The translations under genes and the position numbers were made by a program. A stretch of DNA of 64,000 nt from an uncultured Clostridia bacterium (GTDB taxonomy: Bacteria > Bacillota > Clostridia > Christensenellales > Borkfalkiaceae): assembly GCA_947624215.1 (NCBI GenBank), contig CANQJJ010000003.1, forward strand, positions 28,059 through 92,058, read 5' to 3'. How positions within the stretch are numbered: the stretch's first letter is position 1; each line of letters opens with the position of its first letter. The notes under the pieces were generated by a model. It made no database searches. It was not told the DNA's origin and saw only the letters and a program-made list of their open reading frames with translations. Shown piece after piece: positions 25,205 through 34,959 of this stretch.

Positions 25205-25819
25205 ATGGAAGAAGAAAACCTTGCCCGCACCATCGGAACAAATATCATGCGTCTCCGCAAGGTCACGGGCATGACCCAGCTCGAACTCGCCGAAAAACTC
25301 GGGTATTCCGATAAATCCGTCTCCAAATGGGAGCAGGGAAACGGCATCCCCGACGTCAGAACGCTCCTGCAGATCGCCGAATTTTTCAACGTCAGCCTCG
25401 ATGACCTCGTCAAAGAGCATACGGAAAAGCCCGTCATGCCCAAGAAGACGCGGGGCATCCGCCGCCTCATCATCGTCTTGCTCTCGGTGGGGCTGTGCTG
25501 GCTCACGGCCGTCATCTGCTTCGTCATCGGCGGCATCGTCTCCCCGGGGCTCGGGTTCCTTTGGCTCGCCTTCCTCTATGCCGTGCCCGCGTCCGCCATC
25601 GTCACGCTGGTATTCAGCTGTATCTGGAAATATAAACTTTTCCGCATCCTGAGCCTCTCCGTGCTCATCTGGACGGTGCTTACCTGCATCTACCTCACTG
25701 TTTTTGCCGTCCACGGCCCGCATCCCACGCTCTGGCTCATCTTTCTCATCGGGATCCCCCTCCAGCTGCTCGCACTCTTCTTCTTCGTGTGGTGGAGGCG
25801 GACTTCTCCCGAGAGATGA
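25205..25819 (+). CDS. XRE-family regulator fused to a membrane domain
   Basis: A 204-aa protein. Residues 1-~65 are a Cro/CI helix-turn-helix (TIGTNIMRLRKVTGMTQLEL, SDKSVSKWEQGNGIPDVRTL, FFNVSLDDLV). Residues ~80-195 hold four hydrophobic segments (IIVLLSVGLCWLTAVICFVI and others). Such membrane-tethered regulators are common in Clostridia and are thought to sense envelope or membrane signals. The start is fixed by the promoter: longer frames would begin upstream of the -35. No Shine-Dalgarno. Confidence 0.85.
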   Translation: MEEENLARTIGTNIMRLRKVTGMTQLELAEKLGYSDKSVSKWEQGNGIPDVRTLLQIAEFFNVSLDDLVKEHTEKPVMPKKTRGIRRLIIVLLSVGLCWLTAVICFVIGGIVSPGLGFLWLAFLYAVPASAIVTLVFSCIWKYKLFRILSLSVLIWTVLTCIYLTVFAVHGPHPTLWLIFLIGIPLQLLALFFFVWWRRTSPER

Positions 25820-25879
25820 CCCCGCTCCCTTGCCCGTTGCAGGCTTATGGCGGCAGGGGAGACCTAAAACGGAGGTACC

Positions 25880-26944
25880 ATGTCTGAGAAACAACCCTTT
25901 GATAAGACAATTCCCGCCTCGCGGAAGCAACGGCTCAGACGGGCGAAAACGCTCGCTCTCAGAAATGCCGCGACGGGGGTGGGAGCATTTGTCTCGGCCA
26001 TCCTCGCCGTTCTGGCGCTCTTCGGCATCGTCGTTTTGCTCTTTGTGTATGAGTTCAGGAAGATGGACGTCTCGCTCTTCACCGTCCTGCTCGGCAGTTT
26101 CGCCGTGGGAACGCTCTCTTTGGCCCTTTTGGCCTTTTTCCTCATGCGCCTCAACGCGCATGCCGAAGCGCGGCGGCTGGACTTTCTCGAGCGGTGCGAT
26201 TCCCCCGAGAGCTTCTTCGTGGGGGAGGGAACGCTCATGACTTTCACAGACGACGGCGTCGTGATACACGGCGAAAAGGGGGACCATGTCCGCATCCCAT
26301 ACGCCAAGATCCGCTTTTTCTGCGTCTGTTCGCGCAAGCGGGCGCACGAGAGGGGGGAGTGGACGGTCGTCATCGAGATGCCCGCCTCCTACCTCGCCAA
26401 AGTGGGTTCGGGGCATGAGGGCAACGCGCTCATCCAGACCGACCTCAAAGACCGTCTCCTCGAGACCATCGCCGCCCACGGCAAGGAACTCTTGGGGGAG
26501 AAACGAAAGGCGGGCAAAGCGGGCAAGGCGGGGCGCTTCCGCGTGCGGGAAATGTTCTTCATGCCCAATCCAAGGCTCAGGCGGCGTGCGGCCATCATCA
26601 TCGCGGGGGGCTGCGTGCTCATCGTGGGCGGCGTGCTCGTCGCCGTCTTCTTCGAGGTATGGCTCGGCGTGGTGCTCGTGCTCTTCGGCATCTTCCTGCT
26701 CGTGCGCGGCATTTTCAGCTACTTCCGTGCGCGCGCCCTGCTCGGGTTCTACGAGGAGGGGATCTATTGGATGGCGGCGGGACGGACGGACAGCCTCTTT
26801 CTGAAATGGGAGGAGATCGAAAAGCTCTCCCGCAACGAACAGGAGGGCGTCTTCCTCGCGCACTGCCCCTACGGCGTCTACCATTTCCCCTGCCCCGCGG
26901 GCTCGTGGGAATTCATCGAGGAAAATTACAAGGAAAAACTGTAA
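25880..26944 (+). CDS. four-helix membrane protein with PH-like domains, unknown function
   Basis: A 354-aa protein: two membrane helices near 30-90 (VGAFVSAILAVLALFGIVVL, VLLGSFAVGTLSLALLAFFL), a soluble region resembling YcxB/PH-like sheets (LMTFTDDGVVIHGEKGDHVR, IPYAKIRFFCVCSRK), a second helix pair around 235-285 and another short PH-like end (YEEGIYWMAAGRTDSLFLKW). I recognise the style, not a precise family. The dispersed word GGTACCATGTCTG overlaps the ribosome site and start codon (25875-25887), and a second copy lies in a different frame at 26285. No obvious link to the mcsAB genes that follow. Confidence 0.65.
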   Translation: MSEKQPFDKTIPASRKQRLRRAKTLALRNAATGVGAFVSAILAVLALFGIVVLLFVYEFRKMDVSLFTVLLGSFAVGTLSLALLAFFLMRLNAHAEARRLDFLERCDSPESFFVGEGTLMTFTDDGVVIHGEKGDHVRIPYAKIRFFCVCSRKRAHERGEWTVVIEMPASYLAKVGSGHEGNALIQTDLKDRLLETIAAHGKELLGEKRKAGKAGKAGRFRVREMFFMPNPRLRRRAAIIIAGGCVLIVGGVLVAVFFEVWLGVVLVLFGIFLLVRGIFSYFRARALLGFYEEGIYWMAAGRTDSLFLKWEEIEKLSRNEQEGVFLAHCPYGVYHFPCPAGSWEFIEENYKEKL

Positions 26945-26988
26945 ACTGACGGGTGCGCACCTGCATGCGGGAGACGCGCACCTTTCGT

Positions 26989-27012
26989 GCCCTCGCAAGA
27001 GGGCGCTTCTTT
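26989..27012 (+). terminator. hairpin before mcsA
   Basis: GCCCTC-GCAA-GAGGGC with a stable tetraloop, then GCTTCTTTT, just ahead of the mcsA ribosome site (GGGAGG, 27015). It may end transcription of the membrane protein gene or attenuate the mcsA operon. Confidence 0.5.
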
Positions 27013-27024
27013 TCGGGAGGCTGT

Positions 27025-27513
27025 ATGCGCTGCAATGTCTGCGGGAGCGACCGCGCACAAATCTACAAGCGTACGGCGGATGGGCGGGAGACGACGCTCA
27101 CCGTCTGCCCTGCCTGCTACCGCAAACTCTATCCCGAGGAGGGGAGCGGGGATTTTTTCACCTCCTTTTTGGGTCGCACCAAGGGCACCAAGGCCTGCGA
27201 GGGGTGCGGCACGACGCTCGAGGAATTCCGCCACACGGGGCTTTTGGGCTGTGCGGACTGCTACACGGCCTTCCGCGCGGAACTGCTCCCCACCATCCGC
27301 TATATCCAGGGCAAACTGCAACACGAGGGCAAGGCACCGAGCGGGACCGCCGACGCCCAATACGACACCGTGCGCGAACTCGCCGCGGTGCAGGAGGAGA
27401 CCCGCAGGGCGCTCAGGCAGGCCGAGGAGCGGGGAGACAGCGGGGAGGCAGAGCGGCTCCGTGCCCGCCTTACCGCCGTCAACAAACTTCTCTATGGCGG
27501 GGAGGACGCATGA
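27025..27513 (+). CDS. mcsA: McsA, activator of protein-arginine kinase
   Basis: A 162-aa zinc protein: CNVCGSD, CPAC, CEGCGTT and CADC give two C-x2-C pairs of knuckles, and the C-terminal ~40 residues (LAAVQEETRRALRQAEERGD) form a UvrB/C-type helix pair. In Bacilli McsA stimulates McsB and helps deliver substrates to ClpCP. Start chosen at the ATG behind GGGAGG. The stop overlaps the mcsB start by 3 nt. ctsR, which usually precedes mcsA, is absent here. Confidence 0.92.
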   Translation: MRCNVCGSDRAQIYKRTADGRETTLTVCPACYRKLYPEEGSGDFFTSFLGRTKGTKACEGCGTTLEEFRHTGLLGCADCYTAFRAELLPTIRYIQGKLQHEGKAPSGTADAQYDTVRELAAVQEETRRALRQAEERGDSGEAERLRARLTAVNKLLYGGEDA

Positions 27514-28556
27514 TGCAGCTTGCAGATTACGAGAGCGTCGCCGTCTCCACGCGCATCCGTTTGGCCCGCAACTTCAAAGACTATCCCTTCCCCGGGCGCC
27601 TCATCCGCGATACCCATGCCGAGGAACAGGCGGGCGAGATCATCCGTCTGATCGCCGCGGAGCTCACGAGCATGGAGGATTTCAGGCTCTTCGAAATGGC
27701 AGACATCCCCGACGAAACGGCCGCCCTGCTCATCGAGCGCTACCTCATCTCCAAGGACCTTCTCAGGCACCGCGCCATCGCCGCCGTGCTCGTCTCCGTC
27801 GACAGGAGCATCTCCGTCATGATCAACGAGGAGGACCATGTCCGCGAACAGTACTTCATGAAGGGGTACGATCTGAAACGCGCCTACGAGCGCATCGCGG
27901 GCATCGACGACATCATCTCCGATTCCATCCCCTTCGCATATGATAGAGAGCTCGGATATCTCACGGCCTGTCCGTCCAACCTCGGCACGGGGCTGCGCGC
28001 CTCCGTCATGCTCTTTCTGCCCGCCCTCGCAAGGCGCGGCCTCATGAAGAAGCTCATCCCCGCGCTCACCCGCCTCGGGCTCACCGTGCGCGGCGTCTAC
28101 GGGGAGGGGAGCGGCGCAGACGGCGACCTCTTCCAGATCAGCAACGAGGTCACGCTCGGGCTCTCCGAGGAGGAAGTGCTCTTCGGGGTGGAACAGGCGG
28201 TGGGCGTCATCGTGGAGGCAGAACTCTTGGAGCGGGAACGCATGCTCGGCGAAGAGGGCATCGCGCTCAAAGACCGCCTACGCCGCTCGCTCGGCATCCT
28301 TCTGAGTTGCAGCCTGCTCGACGAAAAGGAACTCGTCCGCCGCATTGCAGACGTCAAGCTCGGCGTTGCGCTCGGGCTCTTCGGGAGCGAGGCGGGCACG
28401 GACGACCGCATGGAAAGGCTCGACGCGCTTGCCGTCGACCTCCGCCCCGCAAGCATGGAGCGGCTCGCAAAGCGCAGGCTCACCGAGGCGGAAGGGCAGG
28501 AGTTCCGCGCCGAATGCGTGAGAAAAAAGATCGGGGCCATGAAGTTCATTTTGTAA
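27510..28556 (+). CDS. mcsB: McsB, protein-arginine kinase
   Basis: A 348-aa phosphagen-kinase-type enzyme: VSTRIRLARNFKDYPFPG, INEEDHVREQ (the phosphagen kinase NEEDH motif) and TACPSNLGTGLRASVMLFLP around the reactive Cys. McsB phosphorylates arginines and so marks proteins for ClpCP degradation. GGAGG lies inside the end of mcsA. The dispersed word lies in the NEEDHVR codons (27837) but in another frame than usual, reading Asp-His-Val-Arg. Confidence 0.96.
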   Translation: MMQLADYESVAVSTRIRLARNFKDYPFPGRLIRDTHAEEQAGEIIRLIAAELTSMEDFRLFEMADIPDETAALLIERYLISKDLLRHRAIAAVLVSVDRSISVMINEEDHVREQYFMKGYDLKRAYERIAGIDDIISDSIPFAYDRELGYLTACPSNLGTGLRASVMLFLPALARRGLMKKLIPALTRLGLTVRGVYGEGSGADGDLFQISNEVTLGLSEEEVLFGVEQAVGVIVEAELLERERMLGEEGIALKDRLRRSLGILLSCSLLDEKELVRRIADVKLGVALGLFGSEAGTDDRMERLDALAVDLRPASMERLAKRRLTEAEGQEFRAECVRKKIGAMKFIL

Positions 28557-28635
28557 GTTCCCCGCGGCCCGTCTTCGGACATGGGTGGGGGGAATGACGT
28601 CAACAAGACTCTTTTTGCGGAATTTTTCCGTGCAC

Positions 28636-28652
28636 TTTGACCTTTTTTGAAG
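28636..28652. promoter_or_regulatory. CtsR-like operator
   Basis: TTTGACC-TTT-TTTGAAG; reversed it reads CTTCAAA-AAA-GGTCAAA, 12 of 14 positions of the CtsR heptad repeat (RGTCAAA-NAN-RGTCAAA, established for B. subtilis). It lies 26 nt before clpC, as expected for CtsR control of a heat-shock gene. No ctsR gene is in the window. Confidence 0.45.
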
Positions 28653-28677
28653 GCCGCGCGTACAGGGGGGAAATAGC

Positions 28678-31149
28678 ATGGATACATCCAAATTTTCCGA
28701 ACATCTCGAACAGGTCGTGCTCGTCGCCGAGGAGGCGGCCAAGCGTTACCAGACGACGTACATCGGCAGTGAGCACATCGTGCTCGGCATGCTGTGCGTG
28801 AGCGACTGTACGGCGGGGCGCCTGCTCGATGAGGCGGGGGCGTCGCTCGAACGGTACACCGAGACCTTCAAGCGTGCGGTGCGCCACGATACGCCCGTCT
28901 ACGGCTACACCCCGCGCACCAAGAAGATCTTCGACTGTGCCCTCGAGCTCGCATTGCAGGGGGGAGACTTCCACACCCTCGTCGGCACCGAACACATGCT
29001 GCTCGCCATCGTCATGAACGACGACTGTCTGGCCGTCTCCATGCTGCGCGGCATCGGCGTGGACATCGGGGAACTCGAACGGCGGCTCGGGGAATTCGTC
29101 CACACGGACGACGACGAGAAATTCACGCCGCCCCCTCCGCGGACGGAGCGCTTCCCCTTCCGGCAGGCTGCCTCCCTCCTGCCCGACGCCGAGGAGCAGC
29201 TCCCCTATATGCGCTACGGCACCGACCTCACCAAGCTCGCGCGCGAGGGCAAGCTCGACCCCGTCATCGGCCGCCACAAGGAGATCGAGAAGGTCATCCA
29301 GATCCTCTCCCGCCGCACCAAGAACAACCCCGTGCTCATCGGGGAGCCGGGCGTGGGCAAGAGCGCCGTCATCGAGGGGCTCGCGCGGGCCATCGTCGCG
29401 GGCGAGGTGCCCGAACTTCTCATCGGCAAGAAGGTCTTCTCGCTCAACATCACCGAGCTGTTGGCGGGGGCAAAGTATCGCGGCGACTTCGAGGAACGCC
29501 TCAAAGTGGTCACCGACGCCATCATGAAGGATAAGTCCATCATCCTCTTCATCGACGAGATCCACATGATCGTGGGGGCGGGCTCTTCCAGCGAGAACAA
29601 CATGGACGCCGCCAACATCTTGAAGCCCATGCTCGCCCGCGGCGAATTGCAGACGGTGGGCGCGACGACGACGGAGGAATACCGCAAATTCATCGAAAAG
29701 GACGCCGCCCTCGAGCGCAGGTTCACGCCCGTCATCGTCGAACAGCCGAGCGTGGACGACGCCATCATCATCCTGCAAGGGCTCAAAGATAAGTATGAGG
29801 CCCACCACAACGTCGTCATCACCGACGCCGCCATCGAAGCGGCCGTGCGCCTCTCCGACCGCTACGTCACCGACCGCTTTTTGCCCGACAAGGCCATCGA
29901 CCTCATCGACGAGGCGGCCTCGCGCGCGAGACTGAATTCCTACAACGGCCCCGCCGAACTGCACGAGCTCGACGACAAGATCGCCCGTCTCTCCGCCGAC
30001 AGACAGCGCGCCGCACGGTGGCAGGATTACGTCCGTGCCGCCAACCTCTCCAAGCAGATCGATGAACTCGGCAAGAAGCGGGATGCCCTGCGCAGCGAGT
30101 GGGAGCAGAAGCGCAACAATACCCACCTCTCCATCGGAACGGAGGACATCGCGGGCATCGTGAGCGACTGGACGGGGGTACCCGTGTCCAAGCTCACCGA
30201 GGCAGAGAGCGCCCGCCTCATGACGCTCGAGGAAGACCTCCACCGCCGCATCGTGGGGCAGGACGAGGCCGTCTCCGCCGTAGCGCGTGCCATCCGCAGG
30301 GCCCGCGCCGGGCTCTCCGACCCCAACCGTCCCATCGGCTCCTTCATCTTTGTCGGCCCCACGGGCGTGGGCAAGACAGACCTCTCCAAGGCGCTCGCCG
30401 AGAGCATGTTCGGCGACGAACGCATGATGATCCGCCTCGACATGTCGGAGTTCATGGAGAAGGGGTCGGTCACCAAGATCATCGGCGCCCCCCCGGGATA
30501 TGTGGGCTACGACGACACGCAGGGGTGTCTCACCGAGCGCGTCAGGCGCAAGCCTTACTCCGTCGTCCTCTTCGACGAGATCGAAAAGGCGCACCCCGAC
30601 GTCTTCAACATCCTCCTCCAGATCCTCGACGACGGCAGGCTCTCGGACAGCCGCGGGCGGGTGGTCTCCTTCAAGAACACCGTCATCATCCTCACCTCCA
30701 ACGTGGGGGCGCACGAAGTCAAGGATACCGCCGCGCTCGGGTTCGGCGCCAAGGACGAGAGCAGTGCCCACGAGGAGATGAAGGAGAACATCGAAGACGC
30801 CCTCAAAAAGCAGTTCAAGCCCGAATTCTTGAACAGGATCGACGAGATCGTCGTCTTCCATAAGCTCTCCAAGGAGGACGCCTCCAAGATCTGCGACCGC
30901 CTGCTCAAAGCGCTCTCCGAACGCCTCGCGGAGCAGGGCGTCACGATGCGGGTGACCGACCGCGCCAAGGAGCGGCTCGTCGAGGAGGGCTACAACGAGG
31001 AGATGGGCGCCCGCCCCCTCAAACGGACGCTGCAACGGCTCGTCGAGGACCGTCTCTCCGAGGAACTTCTGAAACAGCCCGCCGCCGACGCCATCACCGT
31101 GCAGGTCGACTACGACGGCGAAAAGTTCGTCTTCAACGTGCGCTCCTGA
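28678..31149 (+). CDS. clpC: ClpC, Clp protease ATPase subunit
   Basis: An 823-aa Hsp100 unfoldase. N-domain repeats ([32 protein letters not shown]), the first AAA+ module with Walker A GEPGVGKS (~222) and [16 protein letters not shown], a middle domain around [20 protein letters not shown], the second AAA+ with GPTGVGKT (~561), and the D2-small domain ending [18 protein letters not shown]. It unfolds arginine-phosphorylated and other substrates for ClpP. Third of the mcsA-mcsB-clpC set but separated by 120 nt holding a CtsR-like box and the dispersed word (28576), so it may have its own promoter. Confidence 0.97.
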   Translation: MDTSKFSEHLEQVVLVAEEAAKRYQTTYIGSEHIVLGMLCVSDCTAGRLLDEAGASLERYTETFKRAVRHDTPVYGYTPRTKKIFDCALELALQGGDFHTLVGTEHMLLAIVMNDDCLAVSMLRGIGVDIGELERRLGEFVHTDDDEKFTPPPPRTERFPFRQAASLLPDAEEQLPYMRYGTDLTKLAREGKLDPVIGRHKEIEKVIQILSRRTKNNPVLIGEPGVGKSAVIEGLARAIVAGEVPELLIGKKVFSLNITELLAGAKYRGDFEERLKVVTDAIMKDKSIILFIDEIHMIVGAGSSSENNMDAANILKPMLARGELQTVGATTTEEYRKFIEKDAALERRFTPVIVEQPSVDDAIIILQGLKDKYEAHHNVVITDAAIEAAVRLSDRYVTDRFLPDKAIDLIDEAASRARLNSYNGPAELHELDDKIARLSADRQRAARWQDYVRAANLSKQIDELGKKRDALRSEWEQKRNNTHLSIGTEDIAGIVSDWTGVPVSKLTEAESARLMTLEEDLHRRIVGQDEAVSAVARAIRRARAGLSDPNRPIGSFIFVGPTGVGKTDLSKALAESMFGDERMMIRLDMSEFMEKGSVTKIIGAPPGYVGYDDTQGCLTERVRRKPYSVVLFDEIEKAHPDVFNILLQILDDGRLSDSRGRVVSFKNTVIILTSNVGAHEVKDTAALGFGAKDESSAHEEMKENIEDALKKQFKPEFLNRIDEIVVFHKLSKEDASKICDRLLKALSERLAEQGVTMRVTDRAKERLVEEGYNEEMGARPLKRTLQRLVEDRLSEELLKQPAADAITVQVDYDGEKFVFNVRS

Positions 31150-31182
31150 GCTGGATAGAGCATACACATCTCTTTGCATAGA

Positions 31183-31215
31183 GAAAGCCGCCCGCGGTCT
31201 GCGGACGGCTTTTTG
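31183..31215 (+). terminator. intrinsic terminator of clpC
   Basis: AAAGCCG...CGGCTTTTT with a GC-rich inner stem. Confidence 0.9.
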
Positions 31216-31246
31216 AATGCTCTCTTTCAGATATGGTATGCCTATT

Positions 31247-31918
31247 TTACGTCTCGTTGAGATCCCAATCGATGGGGGAGACGCCGTGCGACGAAAGATA
31301 CGCGTTGGTCTTCGAGAAGTGGCGGCAGCCGAAGAACCCGTTGTAGGCCGAGAGCGGCGAGGGGTGCGCACATTCGAGCACGAGGTGTTTGCGCGCGTCG
31401 ATGAGCGGCTTCTTCCTCCGCGCATTGCCTCCCCAAAGGATGAACACGAGGTGCTCCTTGTTTTGCGAGAGGAGCTCGATGACGGAGTCCGTAAACCAGC
31501 TCCACCCGCAGTTCGCGTGCGAATTGGCCTGGTGCGCCCGCACCGTGAGCGCCGTGTTCATGAGGAGCACACCCTCCCTCGCCCACTTGGAGAGATCGCC
31601 CGAGCGGGGCGGCCCGTAACCCAGATCATCCTTCAACTCTTTGAACATGTTGACGAGTGACGGAGGCATGGGTACCCCCTTGGGCACGGAGAAGCACAGC
31701 CCGTGCGCCTGCCCGGGTTCGTGGTAGGGGTCCTGTCCGAGCAGGACGGCCTTCACGTTTGCATAGGGCGTGTAGCGGAAACAGTTGTAGAGGTCGTACA
31801 TGTCGGGATACACCGTGCAGTGCGAATACTCATACTTCAAAAATTCCCGTATTTTGAGGTAGCGCCCGTCGGCAAAGAGGGGAGCGAGGGGCTCGTTCCA
31901 ATCGCCTAAATCTATCAT
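31247..31918 (-). CDS. ung: uracil-DNA glycosylase
   Basis: A 223-aa family-1 UDG: GQDPYHEPGQAHGLCFSV with catalytic Asp63 and His66, VLLMNTALTVRAHQANSHA, and the C-terminal HPSPLSAYNGFFGCRHF loop with the second catalytic His. It removes uracil from DNA. The start follows two bases after the mtnN stop, so the two genes form an operon. Confidence 0.97.
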   Translation of the reverse strand: MIDLGDWNEPLAPLFADGRYLKIREFLKYEYSHCTVYPDMYDLYNCFRYTPYANVKAVLLGQDPYHEPGQAHGLCFSVPKGVPMPPSLVNMFKELKDDLGYGPPRSGDLSKWAREGVLLMNTALTVRAHQANSHANCGWSWFTDSVIELLSQNKEHLVFILWGGNARRKKPLIDARKHLVLECAHPSPLSAYNGFFGCRHFSKTNAYLSSHGVSPIDWDLNET

Positions 31919-31919
31919 T

Positions 31920-32582
31920 TCACACCTCGAGAGAAGCGAAGATCTCGGGCAGGTCTGCCTTCAATTCGAGCAGGGCGAATTTGCAGTTCTTGCGGAATTG
32001 CTCGGTGGTCGAACCCGAGCCGTACACATCGGAGATGGCCTTGACGGAGCAGAAGGGCACGCCCGCATACTTGCACACCTCGGCCATGGCGCCCGCCTCC
32101 ATCTCGCGGATGTCGCAGCCGAGCCCGAGCAGCAGGGCATGGTCGGCGGGGGAATCGTTGAAGCGGTCACCCGTGCCGAGCGCGCGGCGGGGATAGGAGA
32201 GGGCGGGCGGGCAGAAGAGGGGGAGAAAGTTCTCCGTCTCGCCGTCGAGGGTGCCGATGGGCAAGCCGTTGAGCTGGGTGCAGTCGAAGTCGTATTGCAC
32301 GGCCCTGTCGATGAGATACACCTCGCCGACCTCGGTTTTTTCTGGGCTCAGGCCGCCCGCGACGCCGAAATTGAGCACGACGTCCGCGCCCGCGGAGATG
32401 GCGGCGCATGTTCCCGCGGCGGCATTCACCTTGCCCACCCCGCAGACGACGAGGGCGACGTCTTGCCCGAAGGCCCTGCCCACGTGCACCGTCTTCCCGT
32501 ACATGGTATAGATGTTTTCGATCTCCATGTCCGCGAGCAGGAGTTCGGCCTCTCTGTCCATGGCGATGACGCAACCGATCAT
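31920..32582 (-). CDS. mtnN: 5'-methylthioadenosine/S-adenosylhomocysteine nucleosidase
   Basis: A 220-aa nucleoside phosphorylase-fold enzyme: MIGCVIAMDREAELLL, VVCGVGKVNAAAGTCAAI, VLNFGVAGGL and MEAGAMAEVCKYAGVPF with the ribose-binding Met-Glu and SDVYGSG with the catalytic Asp. It recycles MTA and SAH and yields the autoinducer-2 precursor. Start at the ATG behind AAAGAGG; the longer frame continues into a repeat island. First gene of mtnN-ung. Confidence 0.95.
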   Translation of the reverse strand: MIGCVIAMDREAELLLADMEIENIYTMYGKTVHVGRAFGQDVALVVCGVGKVNAAAGTCAAISAGADVVLNFGVAGGLSPEKTEVGEVYLIDRAVQYDFDCTQLNGLPIGTLDGETENFLPLFCPPALSYPRRALGTGDRFNDSPADHALLLGLGCDIREMEAGAMAEVCKYAGVPFCSVKAISDVYGSGSTTEQFRKNCKFALLELKADLPEIFASLEV

Positions 32583-32599
32583 AAGATACCTCTTTGGAT

Positions 32600-33480
32600 T
32601 TATTGAATGCCCCCTCGTCGCCCCTGTAAGGGGAGATGTCACGCCGCTCTTGCGTGACAGAGGGGTTTGATGACGACCAAGCCCAACCTGCGCGTGCCCC
32701 CTCCATGGGGGTAGGGTCGGACTTCGTATGAGCGCCCCTTGCCTTCCCCTCTGGGGAAGGTGCCCGTAGGGCGGATGAGGGCGGATGAGGAGAGAAACCC
32801 TTTCGGCGCACAAAGGCAGTGCGCCACTGTCTCGGGCAGGTAGAGTCCTGCCCTACTTCGCCTACGGCTCGTGTCGCGCTTGGAATCCCAATAGAAGCCT
32901 CGCGCGTTCGGTCACCGTTCGCGCCTTCCGATGCGCTCACTCACCGCAAACGCCGCCCACAGCACACTGTGCTGATGTGCGAGAACGCGTTTTGCGACCT
33001 TACAGGGACAGCAAAAGACGTTTCCCACAACGCAGACTGCGTTTGAGGGTACCATGTCTGCGATGAGGGTTCGTGTGAGCGATACCCCCTCCTTGGGGAG
33101 GGGGATAGGGGGGTGGGGACTATGATCGCCCTTCCTTATAAAACTCGATCGCTCTTCCCTATAAAAAGCGGAAGGAACAGTTGTATTCCCCACCTCAGTC
33201 ACGCTCACGCGTGACAGCTCCTCTCCAAGGAGGAGCTTTTCGTCGGACTTCGTATAAGCAAGGCATTCCAATTACGTCATGCTGACCGATTGAGGTTTCT
33301 ATTTGTGCTACTAAAATCGACACGAGCGCCCCGCGCGAAGTAGCGTTAGTCGAAGCATCACCTTAGTATTAAGACTGCGGTGACCCTTCGACACAGCTCA
33401 GGGTGTCGTATTAGAACGATCGAACTTTGTTCCACCATTCCGCCTCAGGATGACGCGCTTACCAGCCGTCTCTCGCCGCG
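32600..33480. repeat. repeat island 8
   Basis: No gene. G (32610-32665), F (32735-32830), C (32850-32905), family H (GATGCGCTCACTCACCGC ... CGAGAACGCGTTTTGCGACC, 32912-33005), the dispersed word (33053), A (33085-33246), composite B/C (33268-33410) and an E end (33425-33465). Confidence 0.9.
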
Positions 33481-33587
33481 TTCACACCTTTTCCCATAAA
33501 TCATTATAACATATTTTTCACGGCTTGGCAAACGGATGAATACTTCTTTTTTTGAAAGGGAAAAACCTTTCGCAAAAGGAGGTTCAA

Positions 33588-34835
33588 ATGAATCCGTTTG
33601 AATTGAAGCCGCAGAAAGCGGACAAGATCTTTACCAATTGGAACAAAGTGCTCGTCAAGCCCTACGACAAGAATGCCGTCGACCCCTACACGCGGACGCG
33701 CGTCATCCTCATGTCCGGCACGGAATTCGAGAGCGTGCGCCTCGGGCATTCGTTCACCCGCATGTGTGCCAACAACGACGTCCGCCGCCGCCTTGCGCGC
33801 ATCCGCCGCGGGGAGCAGATCCAACAAAAGCGCGTGGCCGCCTTAAAGCCCGCCAACGAGACCATTTTGGAACACACCATCGGCTACGAACAGCTCGCCG
33901 TCGACCTCACCGCCAACCTCGCCCTCACCGAGAAGAATTCCTATGTGAAAAAGCAGCTCGATTTCGCCCTCCTCGAGGATTTCGACCACCTCTACCGCTA
34001 CTCCGACCTCATGGAACTCGAAAAGGGGGGAGACCCCAAGCGGCTCGTCGGCAGCTACACCGAGATCATGCCGGGGCGCCCGACCGTCGCCGAATACCGC
34101 CACCCCGACGACGACGTCGACTTCTATATCAACAACTACCTCAATGATTTGAAAACCAAGCTGAATATCAACATTATTACAGGTGCCGAACAGCAGACGA
34201 TGAACTTCTATATGAACGTTGCGAACCTCTATGCGAGCCCCTTGGGACGCAAGCTCTACAACGAGATCGCGATGATCGAGGAACAGCACGTCACGGGGTA
34301 TGGGAGCTTAAAGGACCCCACCATGTCTGAGTTCGAGTGTCTCTTAATGAACGAATACACCGAATGCTACCTCTACTATTCGTGCTATGAAGACGAGAAG
34401 GACGAGCGCATCAAGGCCATCTGGGAGCAGCACTTCGAGGAGGAAGTGGCGCATCTTCACGAGGCGGCAGATCTTCTCAAAACCTATGAGGGAAAGGTGT
34501 GGCAGCAGGTGCTTCCCGAGGGCGGGGAGTTCCCCGAACTTTTGAAACTTCGCCCGCAGAAGGAGTATATCCGCGGAGTGTTGAAGAGCGTGCGGCTCAC
34601 GGGCGTCGAGGAGGGCTGGGAGGAGCTCGACAAGGTGCCCGATAGCTTCCGCTATTTCGGCTACAACTCTAAGATCAACGGCAAGCCGACGTCGGTTGGG
34701 ACGCACACCGTCATCGAGAAGGCCATTGCGAAGCTCGGGCAGGACTACCGTATCCAGAACCCCGACCATCCCGTGAAGGCGCTCTCCGACCGCAAGAAGG
34801 ACAACGTCGACGTCGCCCGCGTCAAGGGAAAGTGA
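33588..34835 (+). CDS. ferritin-like diiron-domain protein
   Basis: A 415-aa protein whose C-terminal half has the Glu and ExxH spacing of a ferritin-like four-helix bundle (IEEQHVTGYGSL, MNEYTECYLYYSCYEDEKDE, WEQHFEEEVAHLHEAADLL). The N-terminal half (ARIRRGEQIQQKRVAALKPA, HTIGYEQLAVDLTANLAL) is helical as well. A role in oxygen or metal stress is likely by analogy; the precise family is not recognised. AAAGGAGGT gives a strong start. The dispersed word is in frame at 34322 (Thr-Met-Ser-Glu). Confidence 0.75.
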   Translation: MNPFELKPQKADKIFTNWNKVLVKPYDKNAVDPYTRTRVILMSGTEFESVRLGHSFTRMCANNDVRRRLARIRRGEQIQQKRVAALKPANETILEHTIGYEQLAVDLTANLALTEKNSYVKKQLDFALLEDFDHLYRYSDLMELEKGGDPKRLVGSYTEIMPGRPTVAEYRHPDDDVDFYINNYLNDLKTKLNINIITGAEQQTMNFYMNVANLYASPLGRKLYNEIAMIEEQHVTGYGSLKDPTMSEFECLLMNEYTECYLYYSCYEDEKDERIKAIWEQHFEEEVAHLHEAADLLKTYEGKVWQQVLPEGGEFPELLKLRPQKEYIRGVLKSVRLTGVEEGWEELDKVPDSFRYFGYNSKINGKPTSVGTHTVIEKAIAKLGQDYRIQNPDHPVKALSDRKKDNVDVARVKGK

Positions 34836-34865
34836 GAAGTAAGTAAAGAAGTAGTAAAAAGTAAA

Positions 34866-34920
34866 AATAAGCAAAAAGTAGCAAAAAGTAGCAAAAAAGT
34901 AGCAAAAAAGTAGCAAAAAA
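34866..34920 (+). repeat. tandem GTAGCAAAAAA repeats
   Basis: Five head-to-tail units of 10-11 bp (GTAGCAAAAA or GTAGCAAAAAA), just after the ferritin-like gene, preceded by looser GTAAGTAAAGAAGTAG copies. Length suggests a slippage-prone tract. Confidence 0.85.
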
Positions 34921-34953
34921 GGCCCGGTGTCCTCACGGATATCGGACCTTTGT
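34918..34953 (+). terminator. hairpin after the ferritin-like gene
   Basis: AAAGGCCCGGTGTCC pairs, with G-T pairs and a few mismatches, with GGATATCGGACCTTT. T-run weak. Confidence 0.5.
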
Positions 34954-34959
34954 GGTTTC

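Noticed and set aside
28600..31425. A 941-codon open frame on the minus strand
   Set aside because: It is antisense to clpC. High GC leaves long shadow frames; the plus-strand protein has full ClpC motifs. The same holds for long frames opposite 713-1954, 7997-10219, 15801-16889, 25151-27058, 57635-59524 and 60573-61550.
34866..34920. Tandem A-rich units considered as a CRISPR or iteron array
   Set aside because: Units of 10-11 bp are too short for CRISPR, and no replication gene is next to them.
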